NCBI GenBank assembly: GCA_030762175.1
Contig: CM060833.1
Location: 171,230,501-171,294,500 of the forward strand
Origin: Metallyticus violacea
Lineage: Eukaryota; Arthropoda; Insecta; Mantodea; Metallyticidae
Length of the DNA: 64,000 nt
Direction: 5' to 3'
In this document: positions 46,515 to 58,924 of the stretch, one piece after another
Layout of the letters: the number at the start of each line of letters is the position of its first letter
Position numbering within the stretch: the first letter of the stretch is position 1
Translations under genes and position numbers: made by a program
Notes under the pieces: generated by a model
What the model was told of the DNA's origin: nothing
Database searches by the model: none
The model's input: the letters and a program-made list of their open reading frames with translations, nothing else

Positions 46515-48200
46515 AAGTACAGTAAACTCTCAGTTTAATGGACTATTAGGGGCTAAGAGTTGTCCTTAAAACCAAAAGTCTGTATAATCGCAAATGTTAG
46601 GAATATTGTTAAAAAAGAAAACACCTTCAAGAATAAATATAATATATATTTTCATGATAAATATTGCATGTACATACCATATTAGGGGAGTTGCACTTGG
46701 TAAAAATTGTTAATAGTTTTTTTCCCCACTTTGGAATAGTTCCTAATTATTAGCAATCAAACTTGTTGGAAATATTGGTAATAAGTAATCCCTCTGGATC
46801 TGATATGTATCTATAAACAAAGTGTCATCCATCTGTTCTCTAATTGCGGACAGTTTTGGACCAGCTAGAATTGCCTCCCCCTCATCTTCAACCTGATCAG
46901 CCTGTAAAAATTCTTACCAATCCTTTCTTGGCTGAGTATTAGTTAGCCTGAGTCACCCATGTCAATGTCTAGTGACTGTTCAATGTCATTTTCACCAACA
47001 TCAGAGCTTGCATCATAGTATCATGGAAATAGAAGTTTCACTCCCATTCAGTAACTGTCCAGCCATTAGCCAGTGTTCTAGTCTTCATCTCCTTGCAAGG
47101 GACTGTGAAATTAAAGATGGCAAACTTCATATTGTATGCTCGCAAATTTTGAAATGTCCTGGCTCTTGTATCTTCTTTAAAGATGTAATCTCTTCCAGAA
47201 ACTTCTTATGCAATCTTTTGCAAGTAGCAATAACTCCCTGGTTCGTAAGTATTATTAAAGAACTGGTAAATGGAGGAAGAAAGATACATTTTATTCTTTC
47301 ATCCCTACTTACCAGCTTCTCAGCATTACGATAAACCGATGCATTATCTAGGCGAGATTTTCATGGTCTTTTCTTGGTAGTTTTTCATTTCAGGTATGAG
47401 ATTGTTTAAAAACCAATCAGAAAAAATCTCACTAGTAAAATAGGCATTTCTTGAGTTAGAATAAATTGTAATTACAGGCAACTATTCAAGATTTTCTTAC
47501 AGCATGAGGCTTTCATATGCTTTTCAAACTACCTTCAGCTTTAGGTGATGCATGCCAAGAAGTGCTGAAATGCACTCCTTGTTTAATTTGAGGCCAGGCA
47601 TGTTTGTCTCATATTTTTTTGCAACAGTATTTTAGGACATAGCGTGATAGTATAGTGTAAGCCAGTTTCATCTGCATTGTATACCCAAGACAAAAGAAGG
47701 CACTCAGATTCAGTAACTTCATTTATGAGCTTTCTGAAGGTCTCAACTTTTTCAGTCAGTACTCAATGCTTCACCACATGTTTGCCTATTCATAATTTCA
47801 TGGCATTTACAAAAGCTCCAAAGCTGGCTGAAATGGATGCCCATATGTTGTGTCAATTTTTGAGCAACTAACCTTAGCTGAACACCATGAACAATAATTC
47901 CACTAACCCAATGTTGAAAAATCCCTTATAAACATCTTTATCTAAGTATGAATATTTTATCAACTTTTATGCTTCTTTTCTATCACACCAAGATCACTTT
48001 TGGAGCTTCCAGTCCCAATATTATATTTTAGGGAAAATGAGTCAATTTGTCTTTATTTTTGCAAATGTCCGAAACCATTTGTTTTATTTACCCCATAGAT
48101 TTCACAAACATGAGCAACATACGCACTACTTTCCTACTTATTTATTAAGTCTAGCTTCTGCGCAATTGTTAAGTTCATTCATTTTCTTTTAACTGTAAAC
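46515..48200 (-). mobile_element. Tigger/pogo DNA transposon, broken
   Basis: From 48200 down: LTIAQKLDLINK and AYVAHVCEIYGVNK (CENP-B-type helix-turn-helix), SFSLKYNIGTGSSKSD, then VYNADETGL (about 47655-47680, first catalytic Asp), NAYFTSEIFSDWFLNNLIPE, LDNASVYRNAEKLVSRDERI (second Asp) and a further decayed C-terminus to about 46800. Near 46519 the sequence CAGTAAACTCTCAGTTTAAT looks like a Tigger terminal inverted repeat. The matching right-hand repeat was not found. Frameshifts and stops throughout. Confidence 0.8.
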
Positions 48201-48209
48201 ATAATAAGT

Positions 48210-49740
48210 TAAATAATTATGTAATGACATTTTACCAACACCACAGCAAATCTAGTAAGGGTACTGTCTGGCATACTGAAGCTGACCTTGCTATGCTACC
48301 AAACTACTATGAGTATGCACAAAGTATCTGCAAAATGCATTACTTCCACTTCCGATTACTCATTTTATTACAATATTTTGTGTAATTTTTTTTTTATCAT
48401 TTATTATTTTGTCATTTTTATTTATTTGCGCCTTATGTCCTTTAAATTTAAATTTTGCTGTATTTGTTTTTTATGTATCCATCAGACTCTGCCATACTGC
48501 ATATTCTCAGCTTTAAAATATGCTTCAAGACCTTTGCTAATGCTGTTATCTTCAATAAGCCAATACCTTATCATACTCATTTTCTTTCTGTTTACAAAAA
48601 TGCATCTGCTGTCTACCGTGTGGGTATGGTAAGCACTTGACTTAAGTGATGGCCAGTAATCTGTCTTAGAAAAATTTGTTTGTAGAAGAGATGCATGCAC
48701 ATATGAGAAAAGTGTAAATGTAACAAATTTATACACCAATAAACAATGCACCCCCATTTTAATGGCATTATTGGTGAAGAAAGATACATGGCATGGATTA
48801 ATCAAGAAAATATATTGTCAACAACAATATAAATGAAGTATGAATTATGAGAAGCTCTTGAAAGTGAAATCATCCTCCATGCATTTGGGAAATATGTTTT
48901 TACTAATTACACTGGCATTTTAAATGCAAAATATGTAAGTAAAATTACAAGCAAAAAAACTGTTTTTAATAATATCTAGAGATTGCTTTTGAATGTTAAC
49001 AAGTTTTGTTTTCTTTTTTTAAATTGTAGCAAAAATGTAATTTGATTTACTTAATTATATGATTTGCAACAGGATTATCTTAAAACAATGGATTCATTAG
49101 AAATAAATTATTTTGGCATATAAATTTATCTTGTATTTATCTTACCTGTGCAAAAAAATTAAATTTGTCTCTTGATTAACAAATGACACTGACTATGGAG
49201 AGCCTTAAATTAAATGTGTTCCAAAACATTTTGCCACTTACCACGAGGTTCTTTTTTCTCCACTGGTCTGTATTGAGCCTCGTGTGAAATATGGGATGTA
49301 ACCACAAAATCGCCAATGAAGCAACTGTGTGTTGGAACATTTTAAATTGTATACTTTGTTTTTTTTTGGCATTGACTCCACGGTGATCCAGTAACAATTC
49401 AAAGGCTTCTGGCTGATAGTATTTTCATGGCTCATTTGCCTTGTTGCAATGTTGCTTTTTGGAATATTAGCTTGCATTGTGTGTATAACGTAAAAAGTAA
49501 ATCAAATTTATCTGTGAGCTTTAATTGATCAAATGCTGGGGACAACTTTAATAACATTAGAGCAAATGGAATCCTAATCTTTGACAATTCATGTTTACTC
49601 ATAATTAGGTCGGTTTTTAGTTAGGTCATGATTATTCTGTGAAATATTTTTAAAAAATTGAGTTCTTTAAGGATGATTATCAAATTCTGGAGATTCTGGT
49701 TTTCCTGTAAAATTTTAAGTAATGAATGTAACTCAGTGAC
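48210..49740. other. AT-rich DNA with possible transposon scraps
   Basis: No gene recognised. Minus-strand frames at 49176-49477 look transposase-like (a block with LLLDHRGVNAKKK) but I could not assign them. Confidence 0.3.
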
Positions 49741-49749
49741 ATGACACAG

Positions 49750-50600
49750 ATATATCTTTAGTATAGTGTTAGATCCATGATCACATAAAGGTGGTTGTCA
49801 TCGATTTGGGCCTGCAAATTTTGGAAAGTTATCAGCAAATATCCCACAGATATTTTCTTATAGTTTCACAAGAGTCCACGGCTTGTTGCAATATACTTTA
49901 CCTTTCAAGATATCCCTCCCATAGGAAGAAATATAGCAGGATAAGATGAGCAAACTTGGTGGCCAAAGTCCTTGAGAAATTACATAATCTTCAAAGAGGG
50001 GTAAAATTTCAGCCATACTAACAGTGGGGATGTGGCGGTTGAACCATCCTTCTGAAAATAGGCAATGCAGTGTTCTTAGTCTAGCTGATCCTCAAACTCG
50101 AAGCTTTTTATGTAGTCTGAAGTCTTCATTGTTATAGAAATAATAGGGCCAAGACAAGGCATGCCACAACACAACTTTTATGAGGAAGAAAGATCTCGTG
50201 CACACTGTAAAGGCTTTCATTAGTCCAAGGGTATTCAGTGAAGTGACATTCCCCATTGTTCATATGACAACCAGGTTTATTTGATTATTCCCGAATTGCA
50301 CTGACAAATTGCTGGAACCAGTGATGGTGCTTGTCTCTTCTGTTCATAAGCAGATTCTTGCATTTTTTTTCTCTCTCTCTTTCGCTCTTTTTCCAGATAA
50401 TGGATTGCTTGTGGAAACTACCTGCATTAGTGCTTCTATAGGAATGCTTACAATCCGTTTTTCTTCTCTGTCAATTTTGGATGTCCTTGTTTGTGGATAT
50501 GCAACAACTGTTTTTGGCAATTGTTTGTCGACAGAATTTTCCAGTATTCCTATAAGAGTACAGTTAGATGTAGCACACTATTGCTGAGAGGAGCCACTAA
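49750..50600 (-). pseudogene. Mariner-like transposase, decayed
   Basis: The minus strand shows MPCLGPIISITM, then EHCIAYFQKDGSTAT (about 50060-50105), the F-Q-Q-D-G-A-T-A-H motif with the second catalytic Asp kept, and further on a decayed WPP...-type stretch near 49950. Order and spacing fit an insect Tc1/mariner group. Many stops. Confidence 0.45.
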
Positions 50601-51285
50601 GTTTGCCACCATTGGTGTAAGGTATTCAAGTCAAATTTCAATTGAGTCCAATGGTTTGAAAATTATAAGAGAAAATCAGGGGTTGAGAGTGAGTGAAATG
50701 TCTGGTAGAAAGATAACTGTGTTACAATAATAATAATAATTTAGCTCAGGAATGTGTTTGGGGAGGGGAAAAAAAGATGTTTGACAAATGCTGCATGTTT
50801 GAAACAACTATCCGAGCTAGTGTGAATTATTGTGCTGACAAAGGAAGTCTTGACGAGAAATACAGGTTCATATGTGCTACATATAAATTTTGCTGCACTG
50901 AGTTATTGTTAAGTATGGCAATCTTGGGGAATTTAGCCTTCAGCACCAAAACCAGAGTTCCAATCAATATTAATTACACTGGGCAACAAAAAAATAATTT
51001 TTGAATGTTTCGAGCACTTCATGAGGCAATTCCTACTAATTTTGGGTTGAGAAAAACAAATATGACAATGAAAAATTTTTATTAGCTCTAGTTTCTATGA
51101 TATACACAAGGTGGAAGTATTACATATTAACGGATTGAGAGAAAAGGATACATTTTAATTACATACATGCTAACAATAATGAAAGTGCATTCGATTTTTT
51201 TAACTGGTAATTACATGCTAAGAGTTCTAAATTGCTGGAAAAATACTTCGCAGATAGTCGTGTCTGAAGAGAATCGTGTGGTGGC

Positions 51286-51968
51286 CTATTGACTTCGTCG
51301 TCTTTTAGCTTGCCTCTTGTGGTGGAGTTCTGCAGAATCCCTATACAAAGACCAACAGTAATCCGCAAGCATTACTTCATTCCAATGGCCCTGATATCTT
51401 TGTTCCATAACAGAAATGTCCTGATGGAATCTCTCCCCATGTTCATCACTAACAGCTCCACAACTAGGAGGGAAAAAGTCTAGGTGGGAGTGGAGAAAAT
51501 GGATCTTAAGAGACATGTTGCATCCAAGGTCACTGTATTTTTGCAGGAGCACTGTCACCAAATGCTTGTAGTTGTCATCTCTTTTGTTGCCTAAAAATCT
51601 ATGAACAACACCCTTGAAGGTTTCCCAAGCTTCCTTTTCTTTCCCCTCCAAAACTTGGCCAAATGCAGGATCCTTTACAAGTTCTCTTATTTGTGGTCCG
51701 ACAAAAATGCCTTAACTTTTGCATCACTTAATTTCGAAAATTTCTCTCTGATGTACTTAAAGACCCGTCCTTCTCGATTCATAGCTTTGACAAAGTTTTT
51801 CATCAAACCCAGCTTGATATGCAGGGGTGGAAGAAGAACGTCTTTTGGGTCCACAAGAGGCTTGGCAGTCTTTACAAGAGGCATCAGATTGCGTTTCTGT
51901 GAGGAAAATGTTATTTCACCACAAATATAACAAAAGTTATTCACCATATTTACACATTTTCGTGGCAT
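51286..51968 (-). pseudogene. Multicopy invertebrate ORF (MPRxCVN family), internally deleted
   Basis: The 51687-51968 frame starts MPRKCVNMVNNFCYICGEIT (Cys-x2-Cys) and jumps at KRNLMPLV to LLPPLHIKLGLMKNFVKAMN. After a one-base loss near 51713, GIFVGPQIREL continues in the 51286-51651 frame: FKGVVHRFLGNKRDDNYKHL, LGCNMSLKIHFLHSHLDFFP, AVSDEHGERFHQDISVME and RYQGHWNEVMLADYCWSL, ending in basic residues. I recall this as a very widespread repeated protein in arthropod and cnidarian genomes, likely transposon-linked; function unknown. The middle of the usual protein is missing. The remaining sequence is well preserved. Confidence 0.7.
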
Positions 51969-51989
51969 TTTTACAAATTTTACACTAAA

Positions 51990-54184
51990 AAAGCACTCGC
52001 GAACAAGAAATTTTGCATTAATTTGAGTACAAACTACATGTAATTCACAGTCACAGCAACAGTATCTATGTTTATGACTTACAAACAGCTGAAGAGCATT
52101 TGTGTTTTGTTATTTGACAGGTGTGCCAACTCCCAAAAAAATTCCCCTAAATTTAAAATCTTCACTCTAAAAAATGAAATGTCACTTTATCTTCAAAACA
52201 AGAGCTAATCTATCATTTTTATGGTGATTTTTGAATTCAGCAGATGGAAATACATGTAAATTCACTATTTTTAAGCCCGAAACATTTTCATTGTTGCTCA
52301 GTGTTATAGATAGTTTATCACAAAACTCTTTTCATTTGTTTACGTCATTTGAAGTTAAATCCTTTATTTCTTATGGAAAAAATCTAATTTGTTTTAAATG
52401 AATTTAAGAATTAAATTATATTAAATATTAAAATTGTACTTATTCTAATTAGCAAAGAATGCCCCTCATAACAATGACTGTCTAAAGAGACGATAAATGA
52501 TGAAATAAGTGTGTAAATGAGTCTGGAGTCCATAACACTTAAAATTGCATGGTATTCATCTTTTCAATGTAAGGAAAAACTACAGAAATAATCTTGCCTT
52601 ATGTGATTCAAACTGGAGGCCTATGAATTTGCAGGCAGAATCACTGACCATGCAGCCCATGATGATTCTTTATATTTTGCATTAGCTGTTCTTTAAAACA
52701 ATATAGGAGTTTTATCATTTTATTAAAGATCTTGAGCAATTCAATATTTTATTTCCAGTGGTGCATGAATAAGTGAGCAAGAAACTCGTGAGATTAAATG
52801 GTTTCATCCAAACAGAGGCAGGGAGGTTACTGTAGCACATTCAATTTCCCAAGGGAAAGAGTTGGAGGAAATTTTAAGAAAATTTACCACAAAGGAAAAT
52901 GCAAAACTTGCAACCTATTCTTTTGTATCCTTGGCATGCGAAAGAACAAAGGGTGGGATAGGAAGCATTTTCTCTACCTTCTAATATAATTTTGTATGGT
53001 GGTATCACCATAAATGAATACTGAAATTCCTGTTTCTAACATTTTGGCTTTCACTTTTTTTAGAAATTGATATCACAAAACAAAATCTGAGACTGGTGAC
53101 TGCAGGAACAGAAGTAGGGGGAAAAACAATGGAGATTTTTGTACATGTTAAGAGGTCTTGCTAATAGTTGCTTGTGTACTATGAACAAAGACAGTAATTT
53201 AATTTCTTTTTGCTTATGGAAACTATTCTTTTTAATAAATAATTGAAACATTGAATTTTCGGATAGTTCTTGCCCCTCCTCCCCCCCTTTCAGAACATCC
53301 CTCGGTGGAAGTGAATATTGTTTATATTTGCACTTTATTGACATTGATGTAATCAAATAATGCTTTAAATTATGTTGTTGAGGTTTTTAAGAACTTTATA
53401 TGAAAATTGTTGGTGGATAAAATCATTGACGTTACAGGGCAAGAGAAGAAGGTTGAAGCATTCTTGCTGATTATTTTCTGAGAGCTGCACACTGCAGTTA
53501 GAACTGCGATGATGAAATGTGTTGATATTGAGAACAAGCAGCAAATAGTCGAACAAATCATTCAACTTATATCACTTTTGGCAGTGAGTTCATCACTTAG
53601 AATAAAAGGGAACCAAAAAATGTATTCCTACACATTTTAATATTTATTTTCACTACAATGTTTTAATTCATATTGAACTCAACATTAATATGCAGTATTA
53701 TATTGTCTCTGAAGATGCTAGTAGTGTTTTCTATAGCAGCTATGTGGCCATGATGAGAATCAACAAAAAATGAAAAAGGGAGATTTGCATTTTGAACAAT
53801 GCAAGACCATTCTGAAATGGTATTGTACCTGTGAGGAACCCTTAAAGATGTGTATACATAGGAAACCTAGCTGCTAGGTTGCACTACAGGAAGAAATTGA
53901 AATGTGCAGTGTCTCTATGGACACTATAGGCAATGTTCGTCCAGTAGTTTGCCAAAATCGGTATGTCTAGATCCTAGTGTTTAACATTTTCAGCATCATA
54001 AGGGATTGCAGAAGTCGAGCGTGATTTAAAGCTGCTTTATGCCATCTTTGAAGTAGATATTTTACCATGTTGAAATGTATAACTTTGTTTGGGGCCCCTC
54101 TTTATTTAAAGATTTATGCTAATAGGTCTGAAATCTGACATAACTAACAGAGATTCGTCGCCTGTTCATAGTTATCTGCTGGCC
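51990..54184. other. AT-rich DNA, no recognised gene
   Basis: Only small spurious frames apart from the tRNA-like SINE head near 52.6 kb. A C-rich run lies at 53274-53288. Confidence 0.4.
52598..52662 (-). repeat. tRNA-like SINE head, family C, second copy
   Basis: The minus strand reads GGCTGCATGGTCAGTGATTC, then CTGCAAATTC and CCAGTTTGAATCAC, tRNA-like A and B boxes about 30 bp apart. It resembles 19874-19935. No intact cloverleaf, so not a tRNA gene. Confidence 0.4.
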
Positions 54185-54268
54185 AAGAGGCTGAAGTTGA
54201 CGATTTTTATGTCAGCGTTGTAATGGGAGATCAAACGTGGATTCATCACTTCGAGCATGGAATCAAAG
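54185..54268 (+). pseudogene. Mariner transposase scrap (GDETW motif)
   Basis: The + strand encodes EVDDFYVSVVMGDQTWIHHF followed by EHGIKG. G-D-E-T-W-I-H-H is the segment holding the first catalytic Asp of mariner transposases; Asp is kept and Glu is changed to Gln. Only this piece is left. Confidence 0.6.
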
Positions 54269-54980
54269 GCCCAAACTAGTCGGGGAGGGGAGGCCGGATA
54301 TTTAAAACGGTAAAATGGGTGGTAAAGTCATTAGGACGTTCTTTCGGGCCCTTTAAGGAATTATTATGGTTGATGTATTAGTCAGCTCCGAAGTAGTATG
54401 TCATAACTCTGGAAACTAAAGAACGGTTCCGGTTCACCCATCCTCACAACGATGTGACCGAAAGTCTCTAGGTATCCGAGAACAGCTGGAGTACTTGTAT
54501 TTTCTATAGCTCGAAACTTGTACCGTCTATTTAGTCTCGTTAATTATCTAAAAGATTTAAATCGCAGACCAAGATGGCATACAAGCTGTGACATTTAGAT
54601 GACATAAAGCTATAGATTTGCAGAGATTACATAAAATAATAGTACTGCATTACCCAAAAATTGAATTCGGCATATTGGGAAATAAAATAACTTTAAAACA
54701 GTTGGAAACAAGTGTTTCCGTTTTTTATTGAACGCCCCCTCCTAAAAGTAAATATTTATAATTATACTTCATTATTGGAAAGGGGAGGCGGAAAAAAAAT
54801 CAGAAAAACGAAGGTTGGAAAGAAAATATGGCAATACTGTCGCCACGCTGTTAATGAAAATGTGTTATTCCCAACATGTCTAGAGGAATGGCATATCTGT
54901 TTAACACACTCGGCAGCACTAGTGTACTAAGTTAGTTGTTTGAGTATGATGTGAATTGGACCGCCCTAAAGTGACTTTGT

Positions 54981-55508
54981 GTTTAACGCCTGTTTTTACT
55001 ACTGAGGCACAACAGGCGGTGGACACTGGTGATACACGAGATTGTTGTTGATTTGGCTTATTTATGGAGCTCTAACTTCTCAGGTCATCAACGTCTCACT
55101 CAATTCAGGGCGTGAAACTGCCGACAAATTTTTCTCAGAGGCCTCTTCTTTCAGGCTTGAGGTTCTTTTTCGTGCCGTAAAACGACATGGGACCCTTCCC
55201 TTCCGAAGGAAGCCATACTTAGGTTTTTACGCCAGAAAAAAAGCAATCGGTCCTGGGTTTAGAAGGCAAGTATGGTTACCACTACACACCAGGACCGACA
55301 TATATATATGAGATGAAATGAAATGATAAATTGGAAAGGATATTTTTTAAGGAAGGAAGCGTTACAGGCCTAAGTTTAGGGTACCTCCCAAGCATTTGCC
55401 AGTTATGAGGACTGAGAAAAGCATGGAAAAAAATCCCAGTCAGGGATTCGAACCCCAGACCTCCCGCTCACGAGACCGTGTTAACGACCTCGGCCACTCG
55501 TGGCGGTA
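54981..55508 (-). repeat. SINE A copy interrupted by SINE B
   Basis: The minus strand carries an intact-looking tRNA-like head (55508-55430): GCCACGAGTGGCCGAGGTCG as A-box region and GGGGTTCGAATCCC as B box, then the family A body. Its tail (TGCCTCAGTAGTAAAAACAG complement) is at 54981-55042. The two parts are separated by a family B SINE at 55043-55309. Confidence 0.82.
55043..55309 (-). repeat. tRNA-derived SINE, family B, nested
   Basis: On the minus strand: GTCGGTCCTGGTGTGTAGTG and GTAACCATACTTGCC (a tRNA-Gly-like 5' region), body with TATGGCTTCCTTCGGAAGG and GGCACGAAAAAGAACCTCAA, and 3' end GACCTGAGAAGTTAGAGCTC with an A-rich tail. GAGAT repeats on each side (55038-55042, 55310-55314). 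Confidence 0.8.
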
Positions 55509-57200
55509 CGGTGATCCGTGGAGTACCTACTTTCGACAAGGAGTGATAGATTGGAAGATTACCACGTTTATTTAAGTGCATTACGCTAATTTGATTTAAT
55601 TATTGCTGGAGATGGGTTGTTGAATTACAGAGACGGAGTTAGCCGCAGAAGTCAGAAAAGCCACTCGAGTGTTGCAATGGGCACTTAGTAAACCTTTTAC
55701 TTTAGAACCTGGAGACTTGTTCAGGCTATTAACTAAAACGAATAAAATTAAATTTCAACAAGAAAGCTCCCGAGTTTTAACTGAATATTTCCCCTATAAT
55801 CCTTAGGACAAGTTCGGCCTGAATCGAACCGAAGAAAGTCGGTCCAAAATCGACGCTATCTATCTTATCATCTGAACTCATTAGTTCGCAGTTTTAGAAT
55901 GACTTATTTTTTCAATAATATACATTTTTGGATAAACACAAATATCACCATAATCATTAAAAATATTTGTATTTTGCTGTGCTTGGTAGGCCTTTGTTGA
56001 CAAGTGTGCACGGCAACGGATTTTTGGTGCAAATGCGCTAATGAGAACCGATTTGCGTTTTAAAATATTTTTATTATGGCAAAGGCATAGTTTAGATGCA
56101 AATAACGTTAAACCCCTTATTTTATTATGAGCATGCACCGTATCTGTCAGTACTGGGTAGAGCAAAAGAAGCACCATCTTTCAGTGGCGAAGCTAAAGGG
56201 GAGTCTGAGGTTACCCGAAGTAAGTGCAAATGAATTGAATATTATATGTTTGATGTAAAAAAAAAATAAATAACTCGAAAATTAGGTGTTTGTACGACTT
56301 GCAGCACACTGAACAGAATCTGATAAACGCGGCACTCGCTTATGCTGCTGCAGGGGAGGGCCTTAGTATGCTTTGCTAGGCAAACTTAACGCTAAAGAAA
56401 GGAAAAATTCCGAGTGGTATTGGAGAAAATCGAGGATAGTGCTGCTTCTAGGATTTTTTTTTTAAGTCAAAGATTTGCCATCATTATAATGATTTACTCG
56501 GTAACATAGTACGACACAATTCACTATAAATTACGATATTTTTTTTTTCTCCTGTTGCAATGAAAGGAGATTTGCCACCATCACAGTGATTTACTGATTA
56601 ACGCCCAATCCCCTATCAATTTATATTTACGAAAAGGAGGCAAGCGAGGCCGTCTGGCCATTCGCGCAACAAACCACTGGGCCCACCGGTTTCTAGGATT
56701 TACCCGAGGTTACCGTTAAGGTTAGTGTGTGTGTGTGTGTATATATGTATATGAATTAATTGCGAATTCCAATAAGAAAACGCGTGGTAAAAAGGGAAGA
56801 GCTCAGTTTTGTAATAAGGAATAACATATTGCACCCAGAAAGTTAAGGCGAACAACGCATATATAAGTTACCTTTAAAAAAAAAAAAAAAAATTACACTC
56901 TGTACAAGCTCTCATCTTCCGTTTGGGAGCTGGCTTTCTCCGCTGTTGTTCGGGGCTGGAGCTCCAGATTTTATTCTACCTGTAATAAGTCTAGGCAAAC
57001 CGCTCCCACCATTAGCCATGCTTCTACAAGTATTCTGGGAACTTTCCGTTACCTTCTGAATGCAACGGCTGCTGCAGTCACGCCTACTTTTACGAACAAG
57101 TGCGGAAGGCAGCCGAATGCATCCTTAAGTATAAGTGTTAGTTTTGAGTTGTGAAAATTATCGCACCTATATCATCCCTGTTATAAACAAAACTTTCTTT
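55509..57200. other. Intergenic DNA, more CpG-rich, microsatellite
   Basis: A (GT)n run followed by ATATGTATATG at about 56724-56752 and an A run at 56875-56891. No exon or transposon recognised. Confidence 0.4.
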
Positions 57201-57211
57201 TAGCGTGTAAT

Positions 57212-57640
57212 GTGAGTGAAAGTGTTAGGTGTAAAAGTGGCGTGCTGTATTTTTTTTATTTGTTTATAATGAATGCATCAGAACAGTTCGTATGGGTGGA
57301 AAGTGGCAGGGTATATGAGTACAATAGAAATCTAAGACATATTTCTAAAGTACAACCGGAAAAAGTTATCGCGCCTGTTCTAAAAACACACCAATCGTAC
57401 CTGTGAAGTTTGCAACAAGAATTTCAATCATGCATGCAACTTCAAATTTATTAGCGAGATTACCGTGGTTAGAAATCAGGTAGAAAGCAAACAATGGCGC
57501 AGCTCATATCCTGCAGCAACAACAGAATTTATTTTTAGCATTTACAATAAATATGTGAAATATGATCGGACATCCTTTGATGATTTTAAAGGCTGGAAGC
57601 AGGAAATTGGGGTCGAAGTTTGTAAAATATAGTGACTCTC
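57212..57640 (+). CDS. Unrecognised ORF with zinc-finger-like segment, possible transposon 5' part
   Basis: The frame 57212-57406 encodes MNASEQFVWVESGRVYEYNR and KTHQSYL before a TGA. A one-base shift continues as CEVCNKNFNHACNFKFI and later ATTEFIFSIYNKYVKYDRTS. Cys-x2-Cys with a later His/Cys might be a decayed C2H2 or BED finger, as at the start of some hAT transposases. I do not recognise the protein. Stops follow near 57640. Confidence 0.25.
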
Positions 57641-57837
57641 GCACTGTTTCTGGAAAAGAAGCCGTTAGTCCCACCTCTAATTAAGAAATATCTCGCCTAT
57701 ATAATTAGGAACACATGCAAAACATTTAGTGTTAAAAGCTCACGACTTTTCCCGTAAGTGTTACATTGCTGCGGCACAGTTTCTTATTTGATTTCGCTAT
57801 ACACAAAATGTATTACATACTAATATAAAGTTGCCTT

Positions 57838-58167
57838 TTGTACCCGAGTTACGAGTATTGCCTGCGTTTGTTGAAGTCGCGCTTCGTCACCTGCGTTCTT
57901 GATGTCCACCTTCTCCGCATTGATGCAGTCATAACGGTCAGTTTTCTCCGCTGTGCACCGCACTTGTTCGTTATTACAGCAGCCGTTGCTAACGATAAGT
58001 TTCTAGGAGACTTGCTTAAAAGGCTTACACCGCGAGAAGGTATCTCTGGAGCTCAGTCCCGAGCGGCAGCGAAGAGAACCGAACTCCTCGTTCCCGAACG
58101 GGAGATGGCGAGAAGAAAGTGGAATAATGGGGATGCACTTTTTTCTGTTAGCGAGGAGTGTGAATAA
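57838..58167 (+). CDS. Hypothetical ORF, 109 codons, doubtful
   Basis: An open frame in a locally CpG-rich stretch. Its second half is Arg/Glu/Lys-rich (LLKRLTPREGISGAQSRAAA) without a known domain. No splice or promoter signal ties it to another exon. It may be part of an untranslated first exon or just chance. Confidence 0.2.
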   Translation: MYPSYEYCLRLLKSRFVTCVLDVHLLRIDAVITVSFLRCAPHLFVITAAVANDKFLGDLLKRLTPREGISGAQSRAAAKRTELLVPEREMARRKWNNGDALFSVSEECE

Positions 58168-58897
58168 GGAAGTGCTAGTTAGTATGAAATGTGAATAAGT
58201 AAGTAATAAGTGTAGTGTAAAAATGCTGCTTCAGACAATACTGTAAGACATTATTATGCGCGCCATCGCTCAGGAATTTTGTTTCTCAAAGTAAAGGTGT
58301 CAAGACACTTAAAATTGTAATAATTTATAGCGTCTTTATCAATTTTAGGTGGCATATAATCAATAATATCTATAATATTTGCTTGTTTCGTGTCAAATTA
58401 AAGATTTCTTACAAATTACCGTAAAATACTCGTTAACAAGAGTATATTTATATATTAAATATGGATAATGTATCAATGAATGTAGAGTTGTACTCTTGTA
58501 ACTTATATTCTTCTTTAGCTAACATTGTGTAAGACGCGTCATGTGCCGTCAGGTCTCTGAGAATGCTCCGGATCTTGTGTTTTTTCTATATCTGATACCC
58601 TTTATCTTTTATAATGTTAGGTAAGAAGTAAATTGTAAAGAGGGTGTTATTTGGAAAGAGCGTGGGTGTATGGAAAATCATAACCTTTAGAAGGGGAAAA
58701 GTTAACTGTAGAGTGCTCATAGAGGAGCGAATAGACATGCGTTTAAGAAATGTTCAATGCAGTAGCCAATCAAAAAATGCATGAAAGTATCAAATAACCA
58801 ATAGGATGATGAGATTCCAAGAAAAATTCTAGAATTGACTACAGTGAGAAATCGATAAGTCAAGAACGGCGTCTCAACCGACCGACTTAGATGTTCA

Positions 58898-58924
58898 TAT
58901 AAAAGAGAAACCTTTACTTCAGTT
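58898..58924 (+). promoter_or_regulatory. Core-promoter-like TATA and initiator
   Basis: TATAAAAG at 58898-58905 is followed by TTCAGTT at 58918-58924, the arthropod initiator pattern; the A is about 23 bp after the first T, slightly closer than usual. The next 300 bp are CpG-rich with repeated AGTTC words. It could start a transcript of an LTR element or unseen downstream gene. Confidence 0.35.

Noticed and set aside
46972..47334. + strand ORF of 120 codons
   Set aside because: Antisense to the decayed Tigger transposase on the minus strand.
55430..55508. tRNA gene on the minus strand (A and B boxes, GGTTCGAATCC)
   Set aside because: The tRNA-like part runs straight into a repeat body also found at five other places, so it is a SINE head.
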